Below, piece after piece: positions 10,861 through 24,532 of a stretch of 64,000 nucleotides of DNA. The notes under the pieces are model-generated. The model had not been told where the DNA came from. It did no database searches and worked only from the letters and a program-made list of their open reading frames with translations. This DNA comes from Rhabditophanes sp. KR3021 (Eukaryota; Nematoda; Chromadorea; Rhabditida; Alloionematidae). Made by a program: the position numbers and the translations under genes. The first letter of the stretch is position 1. Every line of letters begins with the position of its first letter. The stretch lies in NCBI GenBank assembly GCA_963281155.1, contig CAUJLY010000002.1, positions 3,596,001-3,660,000 on the forward strand, given 5' to 3'.

Positions 10861-12138
10861 ATGGAACAATCGGAACCCAAAGCCGTTGAATTAACATTCA
10901 TTCCCAGAGATGTTCTCCAAGACTTGCCATTACCTACTGTTGTCGCCGAATATCAAGACTCTCTAGTCATGTGGGGTGATAGAACAGCGTTATTTGGTGA
11001 TAGGTCATACTTAGGTAGTAATACTCTCCGTATTAAACCTTTAATCACACATGATCTTAATTTGAACTTTATCGTAAAAACTAATGCTGGTGAACCAAAG
11101 CTATCGCAGGAGAAAGGATTTGTTCATAAGGGTGTACTCTATGTTTATGGCGGTATCTATGTAAATAATACACAAACCAACTATACAATCTACAGATTAG
11201 CATTCAACAATTTACATTGGGAACAAATGATTTTTAAAAACCAAATTAAACCGCAAAATCGGTATAGACATGAAGCATTTGCCTGGGACGATTCAATTTA
11301 TTTTTATGGAGGATTAATAAGAGCAACTGACAATTCAAACTCAGATTACTTGCCTGTTGATAAAGACATGGTTATGAGAGTGCAAGAAAACAATTACGAC
11401 TATCTTTCCAGAGAATTGTTTAGATATTGCTTGAAGAGTGAAGAGTGGAGTACAGTTGAACAAAGGGGTGACATCCCACCCTTCCAATCATTTTGGAGAA
11501 CACTGGTAGTTGAAAATAAATTATATACTTGCATCTATCCAGTTGAAGAGAAACCGGAAGACAAATTGGTTATTTGTGAACTTGATTTATTTACAATGAC
11601 GTGGATATCACATTCATTTGAAAAAGCAAAAAATGTCACCTATAAGTTACTAGGAGTCAATGTTGAAAAAGGAATACCTCAATTTATATTTCTTAGCACA
11701 GAAAAGACCGATTTCGGTTACCAAGCAAGGCTTGAACTGTTTAAGGATAGTCCATCGAATCTTACGCCACCAATTGTAATACAAAAACTGAACAATTTCA
11801 GCGTTGTTAATGAAATAATCAAAGTTATTGACGGTATAATTTATTTCAATGGATTAACTTTGCTCGAGAAAAAACGTGTGGATCGCAGATGCACCTATAT
11901 TAGTCCTCCAAAGTTATCCAGAGTTTGTTTCAATTCATTGATAAATGAAGAAGACGCGTCATTTCATTATTTGCCTAGAATTATTCCCGTTGTAAGATTC
12001 ATCCGAGACAAAATTTTGCAGCCTTTTGAGAAAATGAACAAAGAAAGAGAAACTAGAAAAGATAGTAAATATATGTTGAAAGTAGAAGCATCATTGGAAC
12101 TTTTTTTCGAGTCATTTAATATTACCGCAATTTTGTAA
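10861..12138 (+). CDS. kelch-repeat-like protein, single exon
   Basis: An uninterrupted frame of 425 residues from ATG at 10861, which is preceded by an AT-rich leader. It shows kelch-type beta-propeller signatures: a repeat with GVLYVYGGIYV followed by NNLHWEQM, then YRHEAFAWDDSIYFYGGL followed by a long insert and CLKSEEWSTVEQRGDIPP, then WRTLVVENKLY with LFTMTWIS. This is the pattern of a hydrophobic strand, GG and a downstream Trp. The C-terminal third is degenerate and ends in a helical, lysine-rich segment. No BTB, F-box, signal peptide or membrane segment is visible. Kelch propellers are protein-binding scaffolds, so the cellular role cannot be inferred. It lacks introns, unlike most neighbours, so a retroposed origin is possible. 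Confidence 0.75.
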   Translation: MEQSEPKAVELTFIPRDVLQDLPLPTVVAEYQDSLVMWGDRTALFGDRSYLGSNTLRIKPLITHDLNLNFIVKTNAGEPKLSQEKGFVHKGVLYVYGGIYVNNTQTNYTIYRLAFNNLHWEQMIFKNQIKPQNRYRHEAFAWDDSIYFYGGLIRATDNSNSDYLPVDKDMVMRVQENNYDYLSRELFRYCLKSEEWSTVEQRGDIPPFQSFWRTLVVENKLYTCIYPVEEKPEDKLVICELDLFTMTWISHSFEKAKNVTYKLLGVNVEKGIPQFIFLSTEKTDFGYQARLELFKDSPSNLTPPIVIQKLNNFSVVNEIIKVIDGIIYFNGLTLLEKKRVDRRCTYISPPKLSRVCFNSLINEEDASFHYLPRIIPVVRFIRDKILQPFEKMNKERETRKDSKYMLKVEASLELFFESFNITAIL

Positions 12139-12236
12139 AGCCTTATTTAAAATAGATTATTTGAAATTAAATCTTTATCAACATAAAATTTAAATGAAAG
12201 TGAGTTTGTAACAGTGATTTGAAATTAAAGAGGTAT

Positions 12237-15200
12237 TTACAAATTAACTAATTTGGTAACTAAATAAGTTTCAATTTTTCTTGCACAAAGAGACACATAG
12301 TGATTATACCCATTAAATAGTAACGCGTTATCAGTCATCAGTTTAACGTCTCTTAGAATGTCTTGTGTTGAGGAGTAACAGTCGTTTTCAAGATTTGATT
12401 GGATTATCTCAATACACATGACATGGCTAATATAATCGTAATAATCCGGGTAATCTAAGGCGTTAATAACTTTGATGAAGTGATGTGCCACTGGATTTTT
12501 TGATAAGGTCCCAAGTATGCTTTTGATTTCAAGGATATTTTCGGAACTTAGCGGCAAAGGTGAAATTAGTTGATTTGAATCTTCTACATCAATCACATAA
12601 TCTTGTAGTCCTTTTTGATGTTCCAATGGCATTAACTCCAAGGCAGAATCAAGTGAATAGCAGGAAGAACAATATCTATATTCATCGTAACATTTAAAGG
12701 GAATGCAATTGTAGTGGTAGGTTTTGCGACAACTCTGGCAACGAATAAGCTCCATATTTTTGGCGTACTGGTAGTTACAAATTTCACATTTCAAAAAGAT
12801 TATCCTTCTATTCCAATCAACAGTGTTTTTAAATAAATTCATAATATTTAAAAGTTCATGATTTTTAGTTAAAGTTTTTGCCTGCATCTTCATTGCTTGT
12901 ATTTCTTCGAGTGTGATATCTGTATCATTTCGATGAATCAACTCTTCCCCTTAATTTCTTTTTCCTTTTCATCCAATACTAACATAAAAGGAATGAGCAT
13001 AAGTAAGACACTCTCATCTGTGGCGCTAACATTGTCTACTAAGTAATTATTGAGATCAACCGTGTTTCCATCAAATTGATCCTTCCATTTCCTGATATTT
13101 GAGAGATACCTAACGCTTGAATATTCCAGTATATCTTTGACAATCGATAAAAGTGCTTCTTTAGCAACTACTGTCCACGAATCGCCATAATAGTCTTTGC
13201 TCCATTCGTCTTCTGGAGAAAGTGTACTCAAGAAATCCATAAATTCTGACCCTTGTGCTAGTACGTTCTCAATATATTTTCCTAAGTATTTTAAGTTTTT
13301 GAGCAAATTTCCTTCCCGATGAGTATTCTTCTTTAAAGAACCGACAAATTGTCTCCATTCAGAAGCATCTTTTATATAATACAAGTGATTTGGTGTTGTC
13401 TGATCATATAATGGACATGAAAATGTGTGTCTTTCTTTATGCCCACAAGGGAAAGGTAAACTATGATCAGGAGTTTCAATTAATACTGCGCCAATGCTTG
13501 AAAAAAAATAAACATTTCTGCAATACCGATCCTGACCAATTAAGTGTCGTCCTGTTATTGTTGAATGACGAGCTATTTTTTTTAATATACTATTCTCATC
13601 ACCAATTTCCATACTCCCTTTAACCAAATCGTTGTACTTTTGTTTTAATTGGAAAATTTTGTTATGACTGTTTTCTATAACTCCACGAAGCAAATTGGAT
13701 GATGCAAGACAGTATTTAATTAGCAATAGCAGTATCTCAGTTCTTTGACAGGCTTCTAAATCAAATACTGTGTTTCCAGATAAATCGCCTTGCAGCTCTA
13801 TTATTGTTGGGTCGTTGTTAGAAATTGTAGCCAGATATAATTGGATGTGATAAGAAACCTAATTGAATTAAACATTATAAAATTGATAATTAGAAACATT
13901 ACCTCGTAATTGGATAAAACAATTCCCTCGCACGATGGCGCCCACAGTTTTTCCAATATAATTGAAGCTTGAAGACAATTGTTTCTATTGTCAATAATTG
14001 AATTTTTCCCAGAATCTAAACTATTAATAAAAATTTGGCGTAATAGCATGGTAACTAATGGACCAAATGCACTTGACGTAGGATTGCAACACATGTGTGT
14101 TTCTAAGAATAGTTTAAAGGTGCAATATCTGTTTGACATAATGCTTTGATCCCATAATTGTCTATGGAATGTATTGAAAAAGTTGTACACATCCAATATC
14201 TGTTTAAATTCAACATCCTTGTCTTTCATATACGTGCTTAAGGGTATTCGACTCAACTTAATAGACGGCCTTATATCAGTACATATTAAATCTTCCTTGT
14301 CCTGTCTTTCGTCTAGTTCACATACCCTTAAAAGTTGTCTTAACCCAATTAGAGTCTTTTCAGATATTTTTTGAGTACTGAATTGGTGAACTTCATACAA
14401 TACTGGGTTAATGAAGTAAGCATTCAGTTTTTCACCTAATAAAATTAATTAAAAAATATAATTTGTTAAACATACAAATTGCAATCATTTCTATCCTCTT
14501 TCGTTTATCTTCCGGAGACCAATCTGTTGGGGTGTTATGATGTCTTACGACATCAACTTTTTCTAATGTTATTGGAAATTTGGGTTCAGCACCGGCAAAA
14601 ATATCTTCCCAACTAGTATTGCTGGTAAATGCTTTTCCACGTACTACATCGCTGATTTCAATTTTTTCTCTACCTGCTTTATACCAATTGGAGCAAAATA
14701 AGATCTGAAAAAGACTGTTATTTTATAATAAGAAAGTAAATAACAAACCAAATTTCGGACGTATGAAGCTTTAATGACTGTGGAATCGCGGTGGATATTA
14801 TTAAAAGTCACATTGCTAATTTTGAATACTTGATTTTGTTGATTTACTTGAAGATCATAAGTTACAAGATCGGGGGATACCATTTCATTTAGAATGTCAG
14901 TTGGGATTAAATTTACTCCAACTACAGTTGCCTGCTTAAATGCCCCTTCGTCTTCCCACAAAACTTGTTCGTCCAAAAAATAGCGATTGTTTGTGAATTG
15001 ATAGATATCGTGTAAGGCATCGCTGACGGAATACCTAACGATACAATGCTGAATTAAGTAGAATATACCATTGCGGAGACCAGCTGATATTGCGGAAATA
15101 TCGTCGAAGGCTTGTTCTTCTATTGCTCTAGCCTGGTCATAAGTTAACTTTTGCTTTTTCACATTGTCTTGGGCAGTGAAAGGATAAAAACTGTTCGTTT

Positions 15201-15345
15201 TAAGAAACAGTTGGTGATTGCAAAAGTCTTCAAATTGTTCAAAGTATTGGCCTGTTTTTGAGCACAAAAAATATTTTTTGTTTGGCGGCAAATCATTCAA
15301 AGCCTCATAACTGCCTATCACCCTTTTACCGTTGAACATAGGCAT
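12237..15345 (-). CDS. BAZ1A: BAZ1A/ACF1-like chromatin remodelling subunit (WAC, DDT, WSD, PHD, bromodomain), compact
   Basis: ACF1-type proteins pair with the ISWI ATPase to space nucleosomes. Exons on the minus strand are 14749-15345, 14476-14704, 13903-14435 and 12237-13858. The product starts MPMFNGKRVIGSYEALND, and residues 1-115 fit the WAC DNA-binding domain (KKYFLCSKTGQYFEQFEDF). A DDT-like region follows near residues 350-415 (ILDVYNFFNTFHRQLWDQS). A WSD/WHIM segment has GQDRYCRNVYFFSSIGAVLI, where the family has GRDRMYRRYW-type sequence. A PHD finger near residue 810 reads CEICNYQYAKNMELIRCQSC then YHYNC and CSSC. A bromodomain contains YPDYYDYI. Total is about 994 residues against about 1,500 in human and fly. 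One frameshift at about 12948-12951 (GGGG, five needed) interrupts it between WSD and PHD. The start was chosen because MPMFN matches the usual MPLLN-type N-terminus; an upstream GTG is not plausible. Confidence 0.88.
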
Positions 15346-18300
15346 TATACTCACTTGTTAAGGAAGCGATAATTTGAAAAGAAGGTACTTCGCTAGTTTG
15401 GTGTTGATGCTACTTCTATAAATAAAAGACAAACATCGGTAAAACAAAAGTTGTGTTATATTAATTAATATGTATATTAGTTATTAGAATGAGATAGTGT
15501 GTGCGCACATCAAGTTTAAAAATGACGAAACAGTCTTTTAACAATACCAATTGTTAAAAATATGCGAAGCAAGTATAACTTAAATGTACTTAGGCAAAAT
15601 AAGTATCCTAATCTGAAGTATAATTATCAAACAATGATAAAGCAGTTGTAATGCAAAAAGAGTTTAATTATTTTCAAAATATTTGACGTCGAAAGCCCAA
15701 AACACGCGGTAAACAAAGTCAAGCTTCCTTCGGGGTAGGATAGTTATCAGGCAGTTATTTTTTATTTTACCTATTCACTTATCTAATTTTACGTTGTATG
15801 TAAAATTATCGGTAATTTATAATATTCCTTCCATTTTCTTGTTGACAAAATTCCCATTGTGTCTTTAAAAGCACCTACTTTATCATATTATCATATTTTT
15901 AAAATACTCCTCACAAAAAATACCTCATTTGTTTGGGATTTATTTTATATTTAATAATATTTGTTTTGATTTCATATTTTTTGCTTGTTTTGACTTCGTA
16001 TATTTAATTGTAATTATTTTATAATACCTACTATATGCCACACTTTAAAATACTAAGTCAAAAATTGTTTAAAAAGATATTTTCACATAGTAAGCTTAAA
16101 CTTTTCAAGCAAAGCACTCAATTAATTAACGTCATATTTTCTCTTCTGTTTCTCACTTATTTCTCCTTTTCTAACTTTAAAATTTAGAAAATTTAACAAT
16201 TTTATACGTTTTGTATAGTTTAAGGTAAAGTGATTAATTTTATTAGAATATTTAAAGTAACGATCTGTTCCGAATAAATAGAATGGCATTAAATGTGTTT
16301 TTGAAATGAATGTTTATGGGTAAAAATAAGTTTGAGAAATTTAGAAGGTTGAATGGCTGTGCACTCTCTAATCGCGTAATTTCTACTTCAAAATTGGGAA
16401 AGTTAGAAAAAATGTTATAAAAGAGAAAAATGGAAAAAATAAGTGTGCATTTTTTAATATAATTAGCATGTGTATGAAAAGAATGATGTTGACATATCTT
16501 TTTTGTAAAGCGTGATAATTTATAATGTATAAGAGGCATTATATTACAATTTGAAACTCCTTAAATAATTGATGTCCCTATATAAATGGATAGGGAGTAT
16601 TACACTTTTTGGCATTAAATAATGGTTTGGTCAATCAAAATGTTTCCGTTTACTTATTTTTTCAAAGAGACTTGTTGAATTATCGCCTATATTGAGACTT
16701 ATCTTCAAACAACATCTCATATTTTATGGTTGTCTATTTATTTTATGGAGTTTTGATTCACCATTGAAAGTCACATACCAGTTTTTTAAGGTTTTTTAGA
16801 ATCGAAACCCATTAAATTTTAAAATGTGCTTTACAAATAAGACTAATGTTAAAAAATTAAATGTGATATCAAAAACAGTGCAACCATTTTTCATTTTTAT
16901 CAGATCCGCAAATTCATAAATTTATTCTGATTCTATTTTCTTCACAAAATAAAGGGAGGTTAGTTTGTTGGTGTCTCGATATTATAGAGTTAAATATTTG
17001 CAACATTAACAGCGAACATCCTATTCTGTCTAAAATTATGCGTACTAAAAATATATGATACATAACTTTGTGTATGGTAATAAAATGTTAATCTTTATTT
17101 TACGACGACATAAATTATGGTGTTGAAGTTTTTTGAGAGATTTGTTCTGAAGTAAAACATCTATTTGTTCTGAAGTAAAACATTTACTTGTTCTGAAGAA
17201 AAGTATCTATGTGTTGCGATATTCGACACAACAGGCAGTTTCTTACTTAATTAATGATAATTGACGGTTGAAAAATGAGCTGAGAATGGGGGTTTAGAGA
17301 GATGTATTGGATGAACTTGGAACCAACCTGTAGTTGCCTTTTAATTGTTAACATGTAAATTAAAGTGATAAATGATTGCTATTATCATAAATTAAGCAAT
17401 TGTTCTATTACGCAAGGACTAGTCGACTGTATTGTCCACATTTTGTGGTGTGTTACGTTAAAAAACCACAAATTGCTCCCTGACACAATGTTGCCATTAT
17501 TCGCAGTCATCTCTTTGACAAATGATGAGTAGAAATTTTCTTTGTTTCCGTATGTATTCGATTTTTGTATAAATAGATTGGATATTTGATTTTTGCGACA
17601 TATTTGCCATCCTCACAATTTTCAATTTCTTTGTGCCTTAAACAACCTGTGAGGACACAAGACAAGCGGTCTCTTTATTTATAACTGTTGTTTTATGATC
17701 TGACAAAAAGGCATTCATTTTTTATGGGATGTCCTGACGTAGACCTTTGAACTCCCAACAAAGACATACTTACTAATAATTATCACCATTGTCTAATTAC
17801 TAGATACAGGTTTAGAAGGCATACAACCACTATCCGTATAGCTTTATATCTTCATATTCATTTAGCCATTTATCCTTATAGTCATATAGAAGCTGTTGTG
17901 TTTTCATTATTTGCCGACATAAAAAAGGTGATTAAAATGGTAGATTTGTATATATCACAAAAAGACAGCCGCATCTGGAAGTTATTATTGTTAGTTATAA
18001 TTGTTTAGCTTAACTTTATTATCATATCATCATTGGAAAGAATGTATTAATGTATTGTATATGTTTTGCGATGTTTATCCCTTCATGTTATGACACTTGA
18101 CCCTATGGGTTGATTTCCATTTCATTCAAAGGCATATAGTGTGAGATGCGCAATCACTCACAAACTATTACAAATTTCTACGTTGTTTACACTGCATAAA
18201 TCTCCTCATGCCGACATCCTTTGCTCTTATTACTCTTTTTGGCTGTGATTTATTTGACGCCAATTTTCATCATTTTTAACAATATCAAACAGTGCATATT

Positions 18301-21300
18301 TTAAAACAACTGTTTCCTATAATAGTAGTAAATCAATTTTGCCAATTTAGTTACTTTAATTCTGGTTAATTAGAGACGATGTCTTGGAAACAACTTCGGT
18401 GGTTTTTTTATTTGAAACAGCTTGGGAAGTATGTATTTTTACGTACCAACTACAGCACAATAAGTAATTGCCGGCGTCATTTTGAGCAGTAATTGCGTCT
18501 CTTAATTAATAACAACTTAGGTTAGTTTATTAAATTAGGTAGTAGTTTAATTTAAACCAATTCCTTTATAGCAATCAGCAACAAATTAGGCTGACAACAG
18601 GTTAAGAGAGCTAAATGAGTGGTAAAGTTTATCATACTATATAATTTTTCACTTTTTTTGTTTGTATATTTATCGCCAAGTTGTCATCAATTACAGATGT
18701 CTTCAATTTAATTGTAACATTTAAAAAAAGGAAATGTAAAACGACACTGCAACTCTTTATTTTTGGCTTTTTTTGACCAGTACATGATCTCAGTTTGTTC
18801 GAAAGTTATTGGAGAAAAAGGCTCAGCCTACCAATAAACAATATTATTATTATCTTGAACGCATATCTGTGCTGCCAACCTTAGCCAACCCTAGTGGTTT
18901 TTTGTTCGTGAAATGTTCACGTTAGGAGGCACCACTTTATTGATAATATCTCCACCCAAATTCATCCCACATCATTCTTCATACATTCATAAAACAGACA
19001 AGTGGGTAATATTAACGAAAAATTTGTGGTGTAAGCGTCTTCGCTGTATTCATTAATATCAGTTCACTTTCATATACATATGCCATTTAATCTATCTTTT
19101 AGTCTGCACTTTTTCTGAACACTTTCTCAATACACAAAAAAGAGCTTCATGTATACAATTTTATTTAATCGCACTCACCAATTTACTTAAGCTCCCGATT
19201 CACAACCATACAAATAAAAGCAACGGTAAGCTTTATATTTCAAAAATAATAACATTTACAACTATTTAATATTAAACACATAATACTAAATTAACCCACA
19301 GTGAAGTCGACTTAGAGTCAATTTCAACAAGTATTAATCATTTCAAACTAATTTCAATCACATTTTTTTATATTAAAGCGAATGTTTCGTAAATACATCA
19401 ATTCAAATACAACTTAAATTTATATTAGTTTATTTGGTAAGTTCATATCAATTTACATGAGGAGTTTACACGATTTTTGATTGCATCACTTTTAGTCATC
19501 AGTAAACTTTTAAATAAAACAAAAGGTATATATTTTTACTTCAAAGTATAAATATACTTTTTTGAAACATATCAACACTTTTTGAATGCAACTATTTTTT
19601 AAGATATAAAAGCGTTAACATTCGTCTTTGTGTGTTAATTTATTAAAAAAGATTAATGGGGTTTGTTGCACTTTACATTTTTCTAACCATTTAAAACCGT
19701 ACTTCCCAACTTTATTACGCCATTATTTTTTGATTTGTAATCTTGTCTCCTTTCTTGACGCGACTTCAATTATACCACACTTTGTTCAACGCAATATTGT
19801 GTTCATACAAGTATCTTATCAGCATTCTAAAAAAATCTATGTGGTATCAAGCAATTTTGTTTGTAGATGACAGAAGCTTTGTCACATTTGTCACTAACAG
19901 TAATTAATAAGACAAATTAGATAATTGATTCAGGGTTGTGATCGTCTGTTTTTAATTTTTATATAGAACACCCAAGTTGAATCAAATGCATAATATTACA
20001 TCAAACACACCACATTTTTTCACTTGGGTACTTTATCCATTTACCCTTGCAAAAGGTGGAAGCTCAAGCTAATATTAAAGTTAATGGAAAGCAAATACTA
20101 GTAGTAAGTGTGAAGAGTATGTAATTGCAAGCTTATTGTGGTGGTCTGATTTTTGATAATGCTCGTTTGTTGTAAGTAATTGGTAATACTTTTAATACTG
20201 CTTGAATAGTTAATGTTTATATTTTTTGGTTTGTATATGATATCGTGATTAGAAGCGCGTATCTTGGTAAGAGGAAACAGTCGACAACGACGACACCACA
20301 CAAATACGTGTGTGGTTGCTCTAATTCCACTTCCAGTCTTTTTTTACACCCCCTAGACTACCAGACAACACACAGCATTCTAGTCAGTTCAACGACGCAA
20401 CAAATATTCGAGTAGCCTGTATCGAAGCGAAATAACTAACTAAGTAGTATCAGAAAGAGAGAGTGGTATCTCTGAAGCATACACATCAACGACACTACCC
20501 CAGACCCCCACATTCATCTTGCATATTATTAGTCCGTACCGGGCGGTAAAAAATCCTTCTTATCACCACCTTATTAGGTAAAATGGCCTGTCATTAATAC
20601 ATTCATTAATACATATCGTATTCCAGTATTCAAGTATCAAATTGTAAAAAAATATGCACACATAGAGAGAGATTGATAAATATATTTTTATATCAACACC
20701 AATATTATATACAATTGGAATATAAAAAACAGTTGGCAAAGGATAAAAGACTTTGCACATCACGTTTACTGCTTGCACTTTCGATCACCCAGTGATAAGA
20801 GTTGTGTTCAGATAAAAAAGATTCGTTCATTCTGTTATCACTTTTGTCTTTAGATTAAGTGATACAATGAATGAATAAATAAATGATCAAGACGAATTAC
20901 CTCACAAACCTATTCTATAAAATTTATAAACTTCCCCTTTTTGCTGCCATCTCTTTACAATTGAAACAGGTTTCAAAAAGGTTATAATTACTTGATTATA
21001 TTTGATTATATGTGTCGCTGCAGACTTTTTTTATCACAAATTTCATGCGAATTATTTCTCTTCATAAAGGAATATATCAATTTTAGGTAAAAAAGATTTG
21101 ATTGTCCAATTATAAACCATGTTTGGATGATAAGTTTAAAAGTTGGTGAGTGTGTAAGTATGTTTCACACATTGTTACTTCAAGAATCAACAAGTCAACT
21201 ACTACCCTCATCCGTTAACTGTTTTTTGAGGTTGCTGTATACTCTGCCAATTAAATATTATTCAAATGTTATGTACTTTACGTATTTGATAATATCTAGT

Positions 21301-24300
21301 GTATTTTAGTATATTTCAGAGTACTTCAGAGTATTTTAGTGCATTCAGCGTGTTTTTTAGTAATATTAGTACTTTCAATTTTGTTCATTCACATTCATTT
21401 TTGATGCCGTTTCATTAGTGAGTCAAAGCTTTTTCCAGTCTGATTTGCAACTTCGTTCGTTAATTTTTTTCAACTACATGTTAAGTAAGTAGATTGGACT
21501 GGGACGGACATTAAAAGATAAGCAAGTAAGCAAGGAAATGAAACATTGCAGGAAATAGTCATTTTTTGTTGCTGTCAGGCTCCATACATTTATTTGCACA
21601 CTCCATCACTCATTTTTTACTGATTATTTACAGAGAAAAATACAGCCGCTATATTTATTTTTTTATTTTGTGTATTTGTTTTTCAGTTGGGGGTCTATAG
21701 TTTAAAAAATGTAACCGAATGGCCAACTCTATCACGAATGTCCTTTGCCAAAGGTTTCTTTATTTTGCCCTTATTACTTACCCTCACACTTCCCTACTAC
21801 TCAACTTCTTCCCCCCAACTATACTCTTTGCTGCAACTGCCGTTCTCCATTATATCATCCTCCTGTTCTCGTTTATGTTTTTGTTGAGATGAACGTTCAA
21901 GACACTCTATTTCTAATTAAACTTTCCAATTTCTGTTAAAGCATCTTGCAACCAAAAAAAAGGTGGCCACTGTTAGATGATGTATCATAATTCAATTTAA
22001 GAAGACAATCATCAAACCTTGTCAATCAAAAATGAAAAAGGGTAGAAGGTTATTTTAAAATGTAGGGATCATTAACATCTTTCATACTTTGTTGTTTATC
22101 ATAAATTAGTTTCAATTGCTTCATATCAAATGTGTATGCAAATACGTCTGTAAATAAATGCTGCATATATTTATTATTTATTATTTAGTATGGAAAGTAT
22201 ATAGGATGATGTTATGCAATCAGAATATAATTTGGTTTCCATTTTCAACTTCAACTTGGAACGATGTACATCAATTCTATATATTCAGTGTAATTCTATA
22301 AATTGCTTATACTGAAGTATATAAATTGTATACATCCAATATATGAATGTATATGAATAGTATATAATCAAGGGACACACAGCCACCCGCAGCGTAGTTA
22401 GCTAAAGCTGTCAGTTGCAAGAGACACACGGAGATTGTTGTTCTAAGCTAGCACTCTGAGACAACTTTCATTAACATTAAAAAACAACTACTCTCTTGGC
22501 GGCTTAGTATGTATATAATATTGTGTGGCACATTCAAAGAGCCTCAAATTATAGAAACTTTTCGACATTACTATGTAATAATATTAAATTGCAGTTATAT
22601 TTGAAAAAATATCAACTAACAACACCACTACCACACCTTTCAAAAGGAGTGTGAAGCTGGTCGGTGTCCGTTCTTGCTGATAAGCTGTTTATATTAAATT
22701 TGTGGCAAAGATCGTTTGTGACATCCACGTAATTCCGAATACAATTATAACTATTCGCCCCACACAACATAAAAAATAACAAAATTAGAGCTCAAAAAAG
22801 AGAAAATACAAATTAAAAGGGAAAATGTAAAGTAATTAGGGTTGGGTACAATTTACTTATAAATTATTAATTAAAAGTTGGTTTTTTGTGAATTAATATT
22901 GGCTTTCGCATGAAAGCATTTTTTAAAATTGAGGGATTTAGAAGTGTCGTGTGAGTAGGACTTTTTATAATTTTAAACAACCAACAAGTGCAACAGTCCT
23001 ATGCCAATTATCATTTTTTGACAAAATGAATAAATACTTCTACGAATGTAAACTTATTATTCGAAAGGCAATTGTATGTTCCTCTGTTCCTATTTCATTT
23101 ATTCATATACTCATTATGATGGCGTTATTTGATGATATTTAAAAGTCTCTTCTTTAGAACATGTATTCTAACATGTATTTTATTTGTTTACAATTTATTA
23201 ATTATATCTATGTATGTGATTTAAAAGACATATTAAGATGTGATTTAATATATTTAGATTCAATTTAAAAAAAGTATTGTTATGTTGTGTAAGAAACATT
23301 TAGCTGCTTTAAAGAGTATAAATATACTATTTAAAAGAAGGAGCTATTAAATAATGAAGATACCATTTGAAGAAAGATACTATTTAAAAAATGAAGAAAG
23401 ATACCATTTTTGATTGTTTGAAATAATACCCAAGATGTATCATAATATTTTTATTACATTCATAGACTTATATGTGTATAGTTGTGATATTACAGTATTA
23501 TTTAGTCTCACGTAAAATGCTAACTAACAGCTTCCATCTCACAATCTTTTATTCTTCAGTGATTTATATCTTATTACCATCGCATAGTGCTGTTTTTTAA
23601 AAGAATTGTGTGATTGCCTACATATGCCATCACAAAAATGAATTGCAACTATTTTCCGACTATCTTTACCCTAAAGCCTGTTACGTCGTTATTTTATCAA
23701 AGAGAGTTGTCTTTTATTACCACTCTAAAGAAGAATGTAAAAGAAATGTGAAATGATAAAAAATACCTGCCGTGTATCTATTCCTTTTTATCGCATGGTA
23801 ATTATCTTGAAAAGATTAGTTCAGTTGACGCCACCTTTGAATAAAAAGGTAAAACAATGTTTACACTTAAAAATTAAACCCTGTCTAAAGGTTTTGATCT
23901 GTCTATTCATTTTAAATGGGCGTTATTTTGTTATTTTGTCTAGAGTACATGGGTGTCAATTTAATTCACCACTACTTCAATTTACCAGTGCCTCTTTTAT
24001 CATTACGCAATATGCTATCAAATTGTCGTCGAGGTAGACAGATCATTTGAAAGGTATCCATGGTCCATTGAAAGTACATTTATACCACTGGTGGTGTCAT
24101 GTCTAAACATACCTACCTACTCAATGTTCTGTTTACGAGTCCGCCACCAACATTAGATTTCCTTGACTATACCTAAACTTCTTCCACTATTCATTATCGC
24201 TAATTTTACACCATCATATTTTATACCTTTACTCTTTCGTATTACATCACTATCATACATTATATACTTCATTTACATCTTGTTGCTGCTTATTTTTATT

Positions 24301-24532
24301 TTGCCATACTTTTAGTTTATTTAATATAGTGTGGCTGATGTATGTATGTTCTATTCTATAATTCAGTTACACCCTTCCATGTTTTTCGTAAATTTAGGCG
24401 TTTCCCGCCACTCCACTTTACCGTACCTTATCGTCATTTCTTTGTTTTAGTTATTCCATCAGTATTCGCGGCTATTTAATTAGTATGCCCCACTAACTTT
24501 CTACTTTTTAGACATATTTCGTTCGGTAACTG
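15346..24532. other. 9.2 kb gene desert upstream of the GLI gene
   Basis: No open frame here has convincing protein character on either strand; those over 60 codons are low-complexity AT translations. Landmarks are a 23-bp repeat at 17141-17209, a GC-richer block at 20280-20540 with many CACAC, ACGAC and GGGCGG-type motifs, and another at 22370-22480 (CACCCGCAGCGTAG...CACACGGAG). These blocks look like promoter or leader sequence. In an otherwise dense region the desert most simply represents upstream regulatory DNA of the GLI transcription factor, possibly with a non-coding first exon; the GLI start is preceded by an acceptor-like CTTTTTAG. Confidence 0.45.
17141..17209. repeat. 23-bp tandem repeat, 3 copies
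   Basis: The unit TTTGTTCTGAAGTAAAACATC recurs at 17141, 17164 and about 17187, 23 bases apart. The third copy has diverged. Confidence 0.85.

Noticed and set aside
20280..20540. GC-richer block as a coding exon
   Set aside because: All frames contain stops; the CACAC- and ACGAC-rich composition fits a promoter or leader better.
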